DNA of 50,122 bases from JBOHBN01 sp050698355. GTDB taxonomy: Bacteria; Actinomycetota; Actinomycetes; Streptosporangiales; WHST01. The position numbers and the translations under genes were made by a program. Below are positions 25,606 through 33,507 of the stretch, one piece after another. The notes beneath the pieces were generated by a model. That model did no database searches, was not told the origin of the DNA, and saw only the letters and a list, made by a program, of their open reading frames with translations. The DNA is taken from positions 1-50,122 of the forward strand of contig JBOHBN010000107.1 in the NCBI GenBank assembly GCA_050698355.1. The letters run 5' to 3'. The first letter of the stretch is position 1. Each line of letters begins with the position of its first letter.

Positions 25606-26577
25606 CTACGCCCGCGCGAGCTGAGCCCGCCGACCCAGGCCGCCCAGCCCGAGGATCATCGCGAGCAGGATCGGCAGCTCCAGGTACGCGTGGTAGCTGG
25701 CCAGCGCCGCGTAAACCGTGCGGCCCTGGCCGTAGTCGACGACGAACAGGGCGAGCAGCGCGACGCCGATACCGAGGCCGAGCAACCACACGCGGCGGCT
25801 GGAGAGCCAGGGCACGCGGCTCTCGAAAGCCCGCGTAGCGGCTGGCGCGTACCGCGGCAGGAAGAACACCCAAACCACGAAGTGCATGAGCTGGAGGAAC
25901 GCGAACACGGTGAGGAAGCGCAGCCCGACCACGGTCCCCCAGCCGCCCGGCGGGACGGTGCTCGCTGCGACGACGGCGGGAGCGCCCGCGAAGCGCTCGA
26001 CGGCGCCGGACGCGTCGGACATGAGCGGGTCGGCGAGACCGGCGAGCAGCAGGGCTGGCACGAGAACCAGCCAGCCGAGCTGGGTGCCGCGAAACGCGAT
26101 CCTGGCGCGCCGGGGAAACACCGCGGAGAACTCCCACAGGAACGCCAGCGGCACCAGGTTGTGCAGGTGGGTGATGACGACCGCGTGGTACGCGGGCCAG
26201 TACAGCGAGGCGATTGCCGCGACGACCAGCAGTAGCCAGCCGGCGACGAGCGCGACCGGTCGCCGGCGCAGCCCGAGCCAGGCGGTGACGGCGATGAGCC
26301 CGTACGTCACGACGATCTCGGTACGCAGCGCCCAGCCGCCGCCGAACACCGCCCCGGCGAGCCGGCAGACGACAATGCCGGTGATGAGCGCGACGAGCAG
26401 GCCGAGGAAGCGGCCGGACAGCAGGGTGGCGAACCTGCCTCCGACGTACCTCAGCTCGAGCACGTTGTGCAGCACGCCGAAGACCATCAAGGCGACCGCG
26501 GTGGTGGCGAGCGGTGCGACGAGTGAGAGGCCGAGCGACGCAACGGCGACGAGCGCGATGCCGACGGTGCCGACCAC
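25606..26577 (-). CDS. Polytopic membrane protein with conserved histidine motifs
   Basis: A protein of about 323 residues with eight or nine hydrophobic helices and no signal peptide. Histidines recur at helix ends: VLHNVLELRYVGG, ITHLHNLVPLAFLW, LQLMHFVVWVFFLP and ASYHAYLELP. Such spacing suggests a membrane-embedded metal site, as in Brp/Blh-type carotenoid oxygenases or other di-iron membrane enzymes, but I cannot assign a family. GTG at 26577 is the first start in the hydrophobic frame; no ribosome-binding site is seen. It is divergent from another small membrane-protein gene with a gap of only 24 bp. Confidence 0.65.
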   Translation of the reverse strand: MVGTVGIALVAVASLGLSLVAPLATTAVALMVFGVLHNVLELRYVGGRFATLLSGRFLGLLVALITGIVVCRLAGAVFGGGWALRTEIVVTYGLIAVTAWLGLRRRPVALVAGWLLLVVAAIASLYWPAYHAVVITHLHNLVPLAFLWEFSAVFPRRARIAFRGTQLGWLVLVPALLLAGLADPLMSDASGAVERFAGAPAVVAASTVPPGGWGTVVGLRFLTVFAFLQLMHFVVWVFFLPRYAPAATRAFESRVPWLSSRRVWLLGLGIGVALLALFVVDYGQGRTVYAALASYHAYLELPILLAMILGLGGLGRRAQLARA

Positions 26578-26601
26578 GCGCGGCGGGATGTCGGTGGCCG
26601 G

Positions 26602-26952
26602 GTGAGCGGCTACCTCGACGCCTTCGCGCTCACCTGTGCGGTGGAGCTGCCGGTCTACTGCGCGCTGCTCATGCTGCTCGCCCGTGTCCCCGCGTATGCC
26701 GCCGTCGGTCTCGGCCTCGCCGTGAACGTGGTGACCCACCCGCTGCTGTGGCTGGCCTTCGACGGCGCCGGGAGGGTGCCGTACGTCGCGGCGTTCGGAG
26801 TGGGCGAGCTGGCCGTCTGCGCGGCCGAGTGGGCGCTTCTGGCGGTGTCGCTCCGACGCAGGGCCGTCGGACGCGGCGTGCTCGCCGCGGTCGTGGTCGT
26901 CGCGAACGGGCTCTCGGCTGCGGTTGGTTTGCTCGTCGACCTGCTCGGCTGA
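26602..26952 (+). CDS. Small membrane protein with NVVTHPLLW motif
   Basis: A 116-residue protein with four hydrophobic helices. The segment VELPVYCALLMLL followed by LAVNVVTHPLLWLAF recalls a family of uncharacterised actinobacterial membrane proteins with a conserved Thr-His-Pro after the second helix. Function unknown. The GTG start is 24 bp from the divergent histidine-rich membrane protein, and the pair may be co-regulated (inference). The stop lies 26 bp from the end of the convergent 50-residue ORF. Confidence 0.7.
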   Translation: MSGYLDAFALTCAVELPVYCALLMLLARVPAYAAVGLGLAVNVVTHPLLWLAFDGAGRVPYVAAFGVGELAVCAAEWALLAVSLRRRAVGRGVLAAVVVVANGLSAAVGLLVDLLG

Positions 26953-26978
26953 TCCCCGCTGCGGATGCCGGGCGAGCG

Positions 26979-27131
26979 TCATCGGGGTCCCTGCCGGCGC
27001 AGGATGGCACGGACGACCAGGAGGATGGCGCCCGCGACCGCGCCGAACAGCACGAGGAAGAGCACGACGATCACGACGATGCCGCCGGTGGCGCCGCCGG
27101 GCGCGACGTCGGCCGGCAGGAGCGGGAGCAT
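26979..27131 (-). CDS. 50-residue single-pass membrane peptide
   Basis: ATG at 27131 to TGA at 26979 encodes a short Pro/Ala/Gly N-terminus (MLPLLPADVAPGGATGG), one strong transmembrane helix (IVVIVVLFLVLFGAVAGAIL) and a basic tail RAILRRQGPR, the topology of a small inner-membrane peptide. No Shine-Dalgarno is evident; TACGGT lies 6 nt before the ATG and could make it leaderless. It occupies the space between the small membrane protein and the dipeptidase. Family unknown. Confidence 0.5.
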   Translation of the reverse strand: MLPLLPADVAPGGATGGIVVIVVLFLVLFGAVAGAILLVVRAILRRQGPR

Positions 27132-27208
27132 TGGAGTACCGTACAGGGCCCGCGGCGGCAGCGGCGCCTACGGCGTTCGCTCACAGCAGAACGCGGGGAG
27201 TGCCGTGC

Positions 27209-28405
27209 TTATCCGGTCTGATCCAGCTCCTCGATGGTGGCGAGCGACGGACCGCGTTCGACCTGAAGCCGGGCGGCGACCCGTTCCGCGTCACGCAGCA
27301 CGCGTAACGCGTTGCGGCCGGCCAGCTTGGTGAGGTCCTCGTCGGACCAGCCGCGGTCGATGAGCTCGGCGAACAGCGCCGGGTACTGCCCGACGTCCTC
27401 CAGACCCTCCGGCAAGGCGTCGACGCCGTCGTAGTCACCGCCGACGCCGATGTGGTCGGGGCCCGCGAGCGCGCGGGCGTGCTCCACGTGGTCGGCCACC
27501 TGCGCGACGGTTGCCTTGGGCGGCGGGTGCTCGACCTCGTACTTGGCGTAGAACGCCTTGGTCTCCTGGTCGTACCACGCCCGCGGCTTGCGCACCCCCG
27601 CCTGGCGCGCGGCGGTCGCCGCCTGCTCGCGGTAGTCGACCACCTGCTGGGACACGAAGGCGGGAACGAACGTCAGCATGCAGACGCCACCGTTGCCGGG
27701 TAGGCGCTCGAGCACGTCGTCGGGAACGTCGCGCGGGACGTCGCAGATCGCGCGGCAGGACGAGTGGGAGAACACGACCGGCGCTTCGGTCGCGTCGAGC
27801 GCGGCCCGCATGGTGTCCGGCGACACGTGCGAAAGATCGACGAGCATGCCGAGCCGGTTCATCTCGCGTACGACCTCGCGGCCGAACGCCGTGAGCCCGT
27901 GCGCCTTCGCGGTGTCCGTGGCGGAGTCGGCCCATGGCGTGTTGTCGTTGTGGGTCAGCGTCATGTACCGCGCGCCGAGCCGATACATCGCCCGCAGCGT
28001 GCCGAGCGAGCAGGCGATGGAATGACCGCCCTCCATGCCCGCGAGCGAAGCGATCTGCCCGGCCCCGAACGCTCGCTCCACGTCGTTTGCTGTGTACGCC
28101 AGCTCGAACGTGTCCGGGTAGCGGGCGACCATCTGGTGCAGCGCCTCGATCTGCTCGAGCGTGCGCGCGACCGCGGCGTCGCCCTGCAGCGACGACGGCA
28201 CGTACACCGACCAGAACTGCACGCTGAGCCGACCCTCGCGCAACCGCGGGATGTCGGTGTGCAGGCCGGGCTGCCGCTCGGCGATGTCGCACTTGTCGAA
28301 GTCGTAGCCCACACGCTCGCGCATCGCGTAGAGCAGGTCGTTGTGGCCGTCGACGAGCGGGGCGCCGGAGAGCAGATCCTTGGCGCGGGTGAGGGAGTCG
28401 GTCAT
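27209..28405 (-). CDS. M19 family membrane dipeptidase
   Basis: A 398-residue renal-dipeptidase homologue. The zinc ligands are visible: VDGHNDL (His, Asp), the bridging Glu in LAGMEGGHS, and His residues in VDLSHVS and VFSHSSCRA; GGDYDGVD is the C-terminal motif. The enzyme hydrolyses dipeptides, in bacteria often with D-residues in the second position. No signal peptide or lipobox, so it is cytoplasmic. It stands alone on the minus strand, divergent from helD. Confidence 0.93.
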   Translation of the reverse strand: MTDSLTRAKDLLSGAPLVDGHNDLLYAMRERVGYDFDKCDIAERQPGLHTDIPRLREGRLSVQFWSVYVPSSLQGDAAVARTLEQIEALHQMVARYPDTFELAYTANDVERAFGAGQIASLAGMEGGHSIACSLGTLRAMYRLGARYMTLTHNDNTPWADSATDTAKAHGLTAFGREVVREMNRLGMLVDLSHVSPDTMRAALDATEAPVVFSHSSCRAICDVPRDVPDDVLERLPGNGGVCMLTFVPAFVSQQVVDYREQAATAARQAGVRKPRAWYDQETKAFYAKYEVEHPPPKATVAQVADHVEHARALAGPDHIGVGGDYDGVDALPEGLEDVGQYPALFAELIDRGWSDEDLTKLAGRNALRVLRDAERVAARLQVERGPSLATIEELDQTG

Positions 28406-28537
28406 GGGTGGACGCTACCCGGCCGCCCCGACAGTCGTGGTGCCCGCGCACCCGACCGGAAATTCAGAGGCGATCACCTGGGCGGGGGCGCTAGACTGCT
28501 GCGCCCTCCCCCGCCACCATCGACCAAAGGATTGGTC

Positions 28538-30553
28538 ATGCCTCAGGCTGCCCACGTCCGCGAGGACGAGCTCGATCGCGAACGACATTACCTCGACCAG
28601 GCACGCGCGTACCTCGCCCGCATGCGCGCGCACGTGCAGTCACTGTCCGCAGACGCGGGCAACGAGGTCTCCCAGGCCTACCTCGACGCGAGCCTCTACT
28701 ACTACCGGGCGGAGGCGCTCAAGGACGACCCGGAGACGCCGCTGTTCTTCGGCCGGATCGACGTCCGCGAACCCGAGGAGAGCCACCACATCGGCCGCCG
28801 TCATGTCCTCGGCGAGCGCGGTGAGCCAGTCGTGCTCGACTGGCGAGCCGACGCCGCGCGCGCGTTCTACCGGGCGAGCGCCGCGGAGCCGATGAATCTC
28901 CGGCTCCGCCGGCGGTACGGCTTCACCGGCGGCACGCTGACCGCATTCGAGGACGAGCTGTTCGAGCCGGCGGCCGAGCACGCGAACAGCGAGATCCTGC
29001 AGCAGGAGATCGAACGTCCTCGCGTCGGCCCGATGCGCGACATCGTCGCGACCATCCAACCCGAGCAGGACGAGATCGTGCGCGGCGGCCTCGCCACGAC
29101 GGTGTGCGTCCAGGGCGCGCCCGGCACCGGCAAGACCGCCGTCGGCCTGCACCGCGCCGCGTACCTGTTGTACGCGTTCCGCGACCGGCTGCGCCGCTCG
29201 GGCACGCTCATCGTCGGACCGAACCACGCGTTCCTCGACTACATTCGCGCGGTACTCCCGGCGCTCGGCGAGCTCGACGTGCGTCAGGTCACGGTCGAGG
29301 AGCTGCTCGACACCGTCCCGGTACGCGGCGCCGAGGACGCGCGCGCTGCGGGGGTCAAGGGCGATGCGCGGATGGCCGCGGTCCTGCGGCGGGCGGTCCG
29401 GTCGCACGTACGCACGCCGACCGAGGGTTTCTGCTTGAGCCGCGGTTCCCGGCGCTGGCGCATTCCGTCGTACGAGATGGAGGCTCTCGTCACGGACCTG
29501 CAGGGCCGGGACGTGCGGTACGAGGCGGCGCGGCGGATGCTCGCCCAGCGCATCGCGCACGTCGTCCTGACCCGGATGGAGTCTGCGGGCGAGTCGCCGG
29601 ACGACCGGATACAGGAGCAGGTCGCGCGAAGCGCGGCGGTACGGCGGCTCGTCGACGACCTGTGGCCGAAGATCGACGCGCGCCGGGTCGTGTTCAGGTT
29701 GCTGTCCGACCGTGCGTTCCTCGCGGGCGCCGCCGAGGGCGTCCTGGACGCCGACGAGCAGGCGGCGATCGCCTGGGACCGGCCGGCGCGGGGCCCAGGC
29801 AGCGTCCGGTGGACGCCGGCCGACGCGGCTCTGGTCGATGAGGCGGCCGACCTGATCGAGCGCACGCCCAGCCTCGGACACGTGGTGCTCGACGAGGCGC
29901 AGGACTTGTCACCGATGCAGTTGCGCGCGGTCGGACGCCGGTGCAGCACCGGATCGGCGACCGTGCTCGGCGACCTGGCGCAGGGTACGAGCCCGTGGGC
30001 ATCGACGTCCTGGGAGACGGCGCTGGCGCACCTCGGCAAGCCGGGCGCGCGGGTGCAGGAGCTGACGTGGGGTTACCGCGTACCCACGCAGATCATCGAT
30101 TTCGCCACCAGGCTGCTGCCGCGGATCGCTCCGCACCTGGCGCCGGCCCGGTCGGCGCGTACGTCCCCGGGCGCCCTGACCGTCCGTCGCAGCGAGCCCG
30201 ACGACCTCGACCGCACGGCCGCGGACGCCTGCCGCGCGGTCCTCGCCGAGGACGGCTCGGTCGGAGTCATCGCCGTGGACACGCGGGTGCGCTCGTTACA
30301 CCGAGCCCTCGACCGTACGGGGCTCCCCCACCAGGTGCTGGGAGCCGACGGGATCACCGGCGAGCGGCTCAGCGTGGTGCCCGCGAGCATCGCCAAGGGC
30401 CTGGAGTTCGACCACGTGGTCGTGGTGGAACCGGCCGAGATACTCGCAGCCGGGCCGCGCGGGCTGAGCCTGCTCTACGTGGCGCTCACCCGGGCGGTAT
30501 CCGCGCTGACCGTGCTGCACGCCGCTCCGCTGCCTAAACCCCTATCCCGGTAG
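28538..30553 (+). CDS. helD: HelD-like SF1 helicase (RNA polymerase recycling factor)
   Basis: A 671-residue protein. The N-terminal 60 residues form a charged coiled coil (ERHYLDQARAYLARMRAHV); Walker A is GAPGTGKT at 193-200, preceded by the Q-motif QPEQDEIV; Walker B lies in VVLDEAQDLSPMQ; late motifs are VVPASIAKGLEFDHVVVVEP and LLYVALTRAVSALTVL. In actinobacteria HelD proteins of this size bind core RNA polymerase and release it from stalled complexes or from rifampicin. The open frame extends far upstream, but the first start compatible with the HelD N-terminus is ATG at 28538. Confidence 0.88.
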   Translation: MPQAAHVREDELDRERHYLDQARAYLARMRAHVQSLSADAGNEVSQAYLDASLYYYRAEALKDDPETPLFFGRIDVREPEESHHIGRRHVLGERGEPVVLDWRADAARAFYRASAAEPMNLRLRRRYGFTGGTLTAFEDELFEPAAEHANSEILQQEIERPRVGPMRDIVATIQPEQDEIVRGGLATTVCVQGAPGTGKTAVGLHRAAYLLYAFRDRLRRSGTLIVGPNHAFLDYIRAVLPALGELDVRQVTVEELLDTVPVRGAEDARAAGVKGDARMAAVLRRAVRSHVRTPTEGFCLSRGSRRWRIPSYEMEALVTDLQGRDVRYEAARRMLAQRIAHVVLTRMESAGESPDDRIQEQVARSAAVRRLVDDLWPKIDARRVVFRLLSDRAFLAGAAEGVLDADEQAAIAWDRPARGPGSVRWTPADAALVDEAADLIERTPSLGHVVLDEAQDLSPMQLRAVGRRCSTGSATVLGDLAQGTSPWASTSWETALAHLGKPGARVQELTWGYRVPTQIIDFATRLLPRIAPHLAPARSARTSPGALTVRRSEPDDLDRTAADACRAVLAEDGSVGVIAVDTRVRSLHRALDRTGLPHQVLGADGITGERLSVVPASIAKGLEFDHVVVVEPAEILAAGPRGLSLLYVALTRAVSALTVLHAAPLPKPLSR

Positions 30554-30645
30554 TTGAGCGGATGCGCGCTTTCCACAGATCACCGCCGAGTGGCCCCGAC
30601 GCTGCCCGCTCCCGAGCACGCTCAGCGCATGCCCCGATCTCAGCC

Positions 30646-31566
30646 ATGCACCCGTCCCTCCTGGAATTGGCCAATGACCAGGCCGGTGCGCTCTCACGTG
30701 CGCAGGTCATCGGGGGCGGTGGTACTGACGAGGTGATCGAGGCCCGTCTCGTCGCCGACAGGTGGCAGCGGTTGCATCCTGGGGTGTTCCTCACACACGC
30801 CGGGCCGGTGCCGCGCCTGGCCGAGATCTGGGGTGGGCTGCTTTGCGAGCCATGAAACGGCCGCAGAACTGTGGGACCTGGTCGACGAGCCGATCCTCGG
30901 CGTACACCTAACCGTGCCGGTCTCGCGGGCGAGTCAGGCCCCAGCCTGGCATCCGCATCCACTACGCGCACCGGTTACCTCGAAGCCGTCACCTGGTACG
31001 CGTACCCGCGATGACCAACGTAGAGGACACCGTCCTCGACCTCGTCGATACCGACCGCGCCGCGGTATGCCATCGACTGGGTGAGCAGGGCATGCCAACG
31101 GCGCAAGACCACACCAGACCGGCTTGGGGCGGCACTCGCCGCGAGAAAGAAGATCCGCTGGCGCGAGCCGATTCAGGGTGCGCTTGCCGATGTATCGGAC
31201 GGCGCCGAGACACCGCTCGAGCTCGCCTACCTCCGCGGGGTCGAGCGAGGCCATGGCCTGCCGCGCGGAACCCGCCAAGGCCACCGCAAGATCGGTGCGC
31301 GGACCCAGTGGATCGACGTCGACTACGGCGACTTCCGGGTGCGGGTCGAGCTGGACGGCCGGATCGGACATGTGGACGAAGGGATGTTCCGCGACCGCGC
31401 CAGGGATAACCTGTCAAGCGAAGAAGGGTTTCTCACCCTGCGGTATGGCTGGCACGAGACGTACGCCGACAGTTGCGCCACCGCAGCACAAGTCGCGACG
31501 ATCCTGGGCCGCCGCGGCTGGTCGGGGCGGTCCCAACCCTGCAACCCGTTCTGCCCACTCGGGTGA
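30646..31566 (+). pseudogene. Broken AbiEi-like / DUF559-type gene
   Basis: The parts of a protein of about 300 residues follow each other in three frames. MHPSLLELANDQAGALSRAQV starts at 30646; the ASHETAAELWDLVDEP part continues in another frame from about 30840; IRIHYAHRLPRSRHLV and VEDTVLDLVDTD follow in a third from about 30950; and the C-terminal DUF559-like half (SRACQRRKTTPDRLGAALA, ETPLELAYLRGVERGHGLPR, VDYGDFRVRVELDGRIGH) returns from about 31065 to 31566. At least three frame breaks make it a pseudogene. Intact relatives are AbiEi-like antitoxin/VSR-fold proteins common in actinobacteria. The TGA is part of the palindromic repeat that follows. Confidence 0.75.
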
Positions 31567-31615
31567 TCATGAAGCATGCTCCGTGCAAGGGCACGGAGCA
31601 TGCTTCATGATCACC
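31562..31615. repeat. GTGATCATGAA palindromic element, copy 3
   Basis: Perfect 25-bp arms (31562-31586 and 31591-31615) around AAGG. The outer GGTGATCATGAA is shared with copies 1 and 2; the inner part (GCATGCTCCGTGC) is different. It supplies the TGA of the upstream pseudogene frame and lies 4 nt after the stop of the convergent glycosidase gene, an ideal terminator position. Confidence 0.88.
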
Positions 31616-31619
31616 ATGG

Positions 31620-33497
31620 TCAACGCAGGTAGACGCCGAGCTCCCACAGCGAGAAACCGTCGGGCGTCCACTGGGAGGTTCCGGCCTTCGCGCCGGACTG
31701 GTCGGGCCGGCCGGTCATGTGGATGCGCACGTACCTGGCGGTCACCGGATCGTCCAGCGTCACGACGTCCACCGGTTGCGGCGCGGCCTTGGCTTGTGTC
31801 GCGTCGGAGCGGTCCGCGACCGTACGCCAGCTGTCACCGTCGTCGGACACCTGCACGTCGTACGCCGTCGACCAGTACTCCCACGACAGCTTGACCCGGT
31901 CGAACGCCTGGGACTGGCCGAGGTCCACCTGGAACCACTGCGGCTCCTTCACGAAGAAGTCCGATGCCCAGCGTGTCTGGTGGTCACCGTCCACGGCCAT
32001 CCCCGCCCCGAATGTGTCGTCGTGCCACGGCATGCCCTTCTGCTGGAAAGCCTCGGACGACGCCGACGCGACCTTGTCGAGCGCGAGGTTCGGCGGCGCA
32101 GCGAGCGAGCCGTGCGCCGACTTGGCGGGAATATCGAGTGCCACCGCGGAGTACGACGGCACCGTCCAGCTGAACGTCGAGCCCGAGATCCCGTGCAGGG
32201 TCTCGCGCCGCACGCCGTAGTCGAACAGGTGGTCCGGCGTGGTCGGCCCGTCGAGGATCCACGCGGACGCGTCACCGCGCGGGCGGAACCCGTCGAGCGC
32301 GAACGTCACCTTGCGTTCCGCATCCGGCGACTTGTTCACCAGCAGGACGTGCAGCGTCTTCTTGTTCTTCGACAGGCTCGCGTACGCCGACAGCTTGCCG
32401 GTGCTGGACGTGCTGTGCACGAGCAGCTTCCCGAAGTGCTGGGAGAACAACCGCGCAGCGTCGTCGATGACGTACGGCTTCTTGTTCGGGCTGAGCAGGC
32501 CGAAGTCGCCGTGCCCCGGCGGGTACGGGTTCATCAGTGCCCAGCTCGCCGCCGCGTCGACTCCGGCGGTCGCGGCCATGCCGTAGACGTCGGCCGCCCA
32601 CAGCCCGTCGGGAAGCGAGTTCACGCTCCAGTCCGTCGGCCCGTACGTGACGGGCGCCCAGGCGCCCATCTGGTACTCGAACTTGCCGTGTGGGTAGTCG
32701 TCGCGCACCCAGGAGCGCACCTTCGCGAACTGGTCGTCCAGGTCCTGCGGGGTCTTCAGCAGGTCGGCGTAGAATTTGGCCTTCTTGTCCTCGCTGTACG
32801 ACGCCGGCGACAGCGGGAAGAAGTGGATCGACCAGACATCGGTCAGGTCGCCGACCTCGCGGATCACCTTCTTGGAGAACGTCGGGTCGAGCGCGGAGAT
32901 GTTCGTGACGATCTTGATGGAGTGGTCAGCACGCTTCATCGCCGGGACGAACGCGCGCATCTTCGCGATGAACTCGTCGGCACTCATGTGCAGGTACGGC
33001 TCGTCGGCGATTTCCCAGTACGGCACGTGCGCGTGCCGCTCGCGGTTGACGTGCCGCACCCAGTCGGCGGCCAGCTCGGGCGACGCCGTCGGGTTCACGC
33101 TGATCTTCTGGGTGGTGTGCAGCTTCTTGCCGAGCGAGAGGAACTGGTCGGTCGTCATCTCAGTGGGGAGGTTGGGCTTCTTCCAGTTGTAGTCGTAACC
33201 GAAGGCACCGCCCGGGAACACGAGGTAGTTGAACCCGCTGCGCCGCATCTCGCGCACCAGCCGCGGGTCGACGTTGCCGTTGACATACGCGGTCTCATTC
33301 CATGCCGGCACGTGTACGCCGACCAGGCGCGGGCTGACCTTGTCCACGACGTGCTTCGCGTCGACGTGGACGGTGGCCTTTGCCGGCGCGCCGGAGGCCG
33401 CGGCACGCGGCGCGGCTTGCGTGACACCGCCGCCGGTGAGCGCGAGGCCGAGCAACGCCGGGAGGGCGAGCGCGGAGGCGTAGCGAAGTGTTCTCAT
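31620..33497 (-). CDS. Secreted glycoside hydrolase with C-terminal discoidin (F5/8 type C) domain
   Basis: A 625-residue exported protein: a Sec signal peptide (MRTLRYASALALPALLGLAL, cleavage near residues 27-28), a (beta/alpha)8-like catalytic part related to GH51/GH39/GH79-type arabinofuranosidases and glucuronidases, and a C-terminal F5/8C-like sugar-binding domain from about residue 490. The acid/base is probably E166 in WEIADEP and the nucleophile the Glu in GKFEYQMGAW. The substrate is unknown. GAAGGAG precedes the ATG; the gene begins 10 bp after the GH42 stop, so it is the last gene of the SIS-GH42 operon. Confidence 0.75.
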   Translation of the reverse strand: MRTLRYASALALPALLGLALTGGGVTQAAPRAAASGAPAKATVHVDAKHVVDKVSPRLVGVHVPAWNETAYVNGNVDPRLVREMRRSGFNYLVFPGGAFGYDYNWKKPNLPTEMTTDQFLSLGKKLHTTQKISVNPTASPELAADWVRHVNRERHAHVPYWEIADEPYLHMSADEFIAKMRAFVPAMKRADHSIKIVTNISALDPTFSKKVIREVGDLTDVWSIHFFPLSPASYSEDKKAKFYADLLKTPQDLDDQFAKVRSWVRDDYPHGKFEYQMGAWAPVTYGPTDWSVNSLPDGLWAADVYGMAATAGVDAAASWALMNPYPPGHGDFGLLSPNKKPYVIDDAARLFSQHFGKLLVHSTSSTGKLSAYASLSKNKKTLHVLLVNKSPDAERKVTFALDGFRPRGDASAWILDGPTTPDHLFDYGVRRETLHGISGSTFSWTVPSYSAVALDIPAKSAHGSLAAPPNLALDKVASASSEAFQQKGMPWHDDTFGAGMAVDGDHQTRWASDFFVKEPQWFQVDLGQSQAFDRVKLSWEYWSTAYDVQVSDDGDSWRTVADRSDATQAKAAPQPVDVVTLDDPVTARYVRIHMTGRPDQSGAKAGTSQWTPDGFSLWELGVYLR

Positions 33498-33507
33498 CGC
33501 GACTCCT

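Noticed and set aside
27764..28537. Extension of HelD by about 258 N-terminal residues
   Set aside because: This part is antisense to the M19 dipeptidase; the HelD N-terminal coiled coil starts at ATG 28538.
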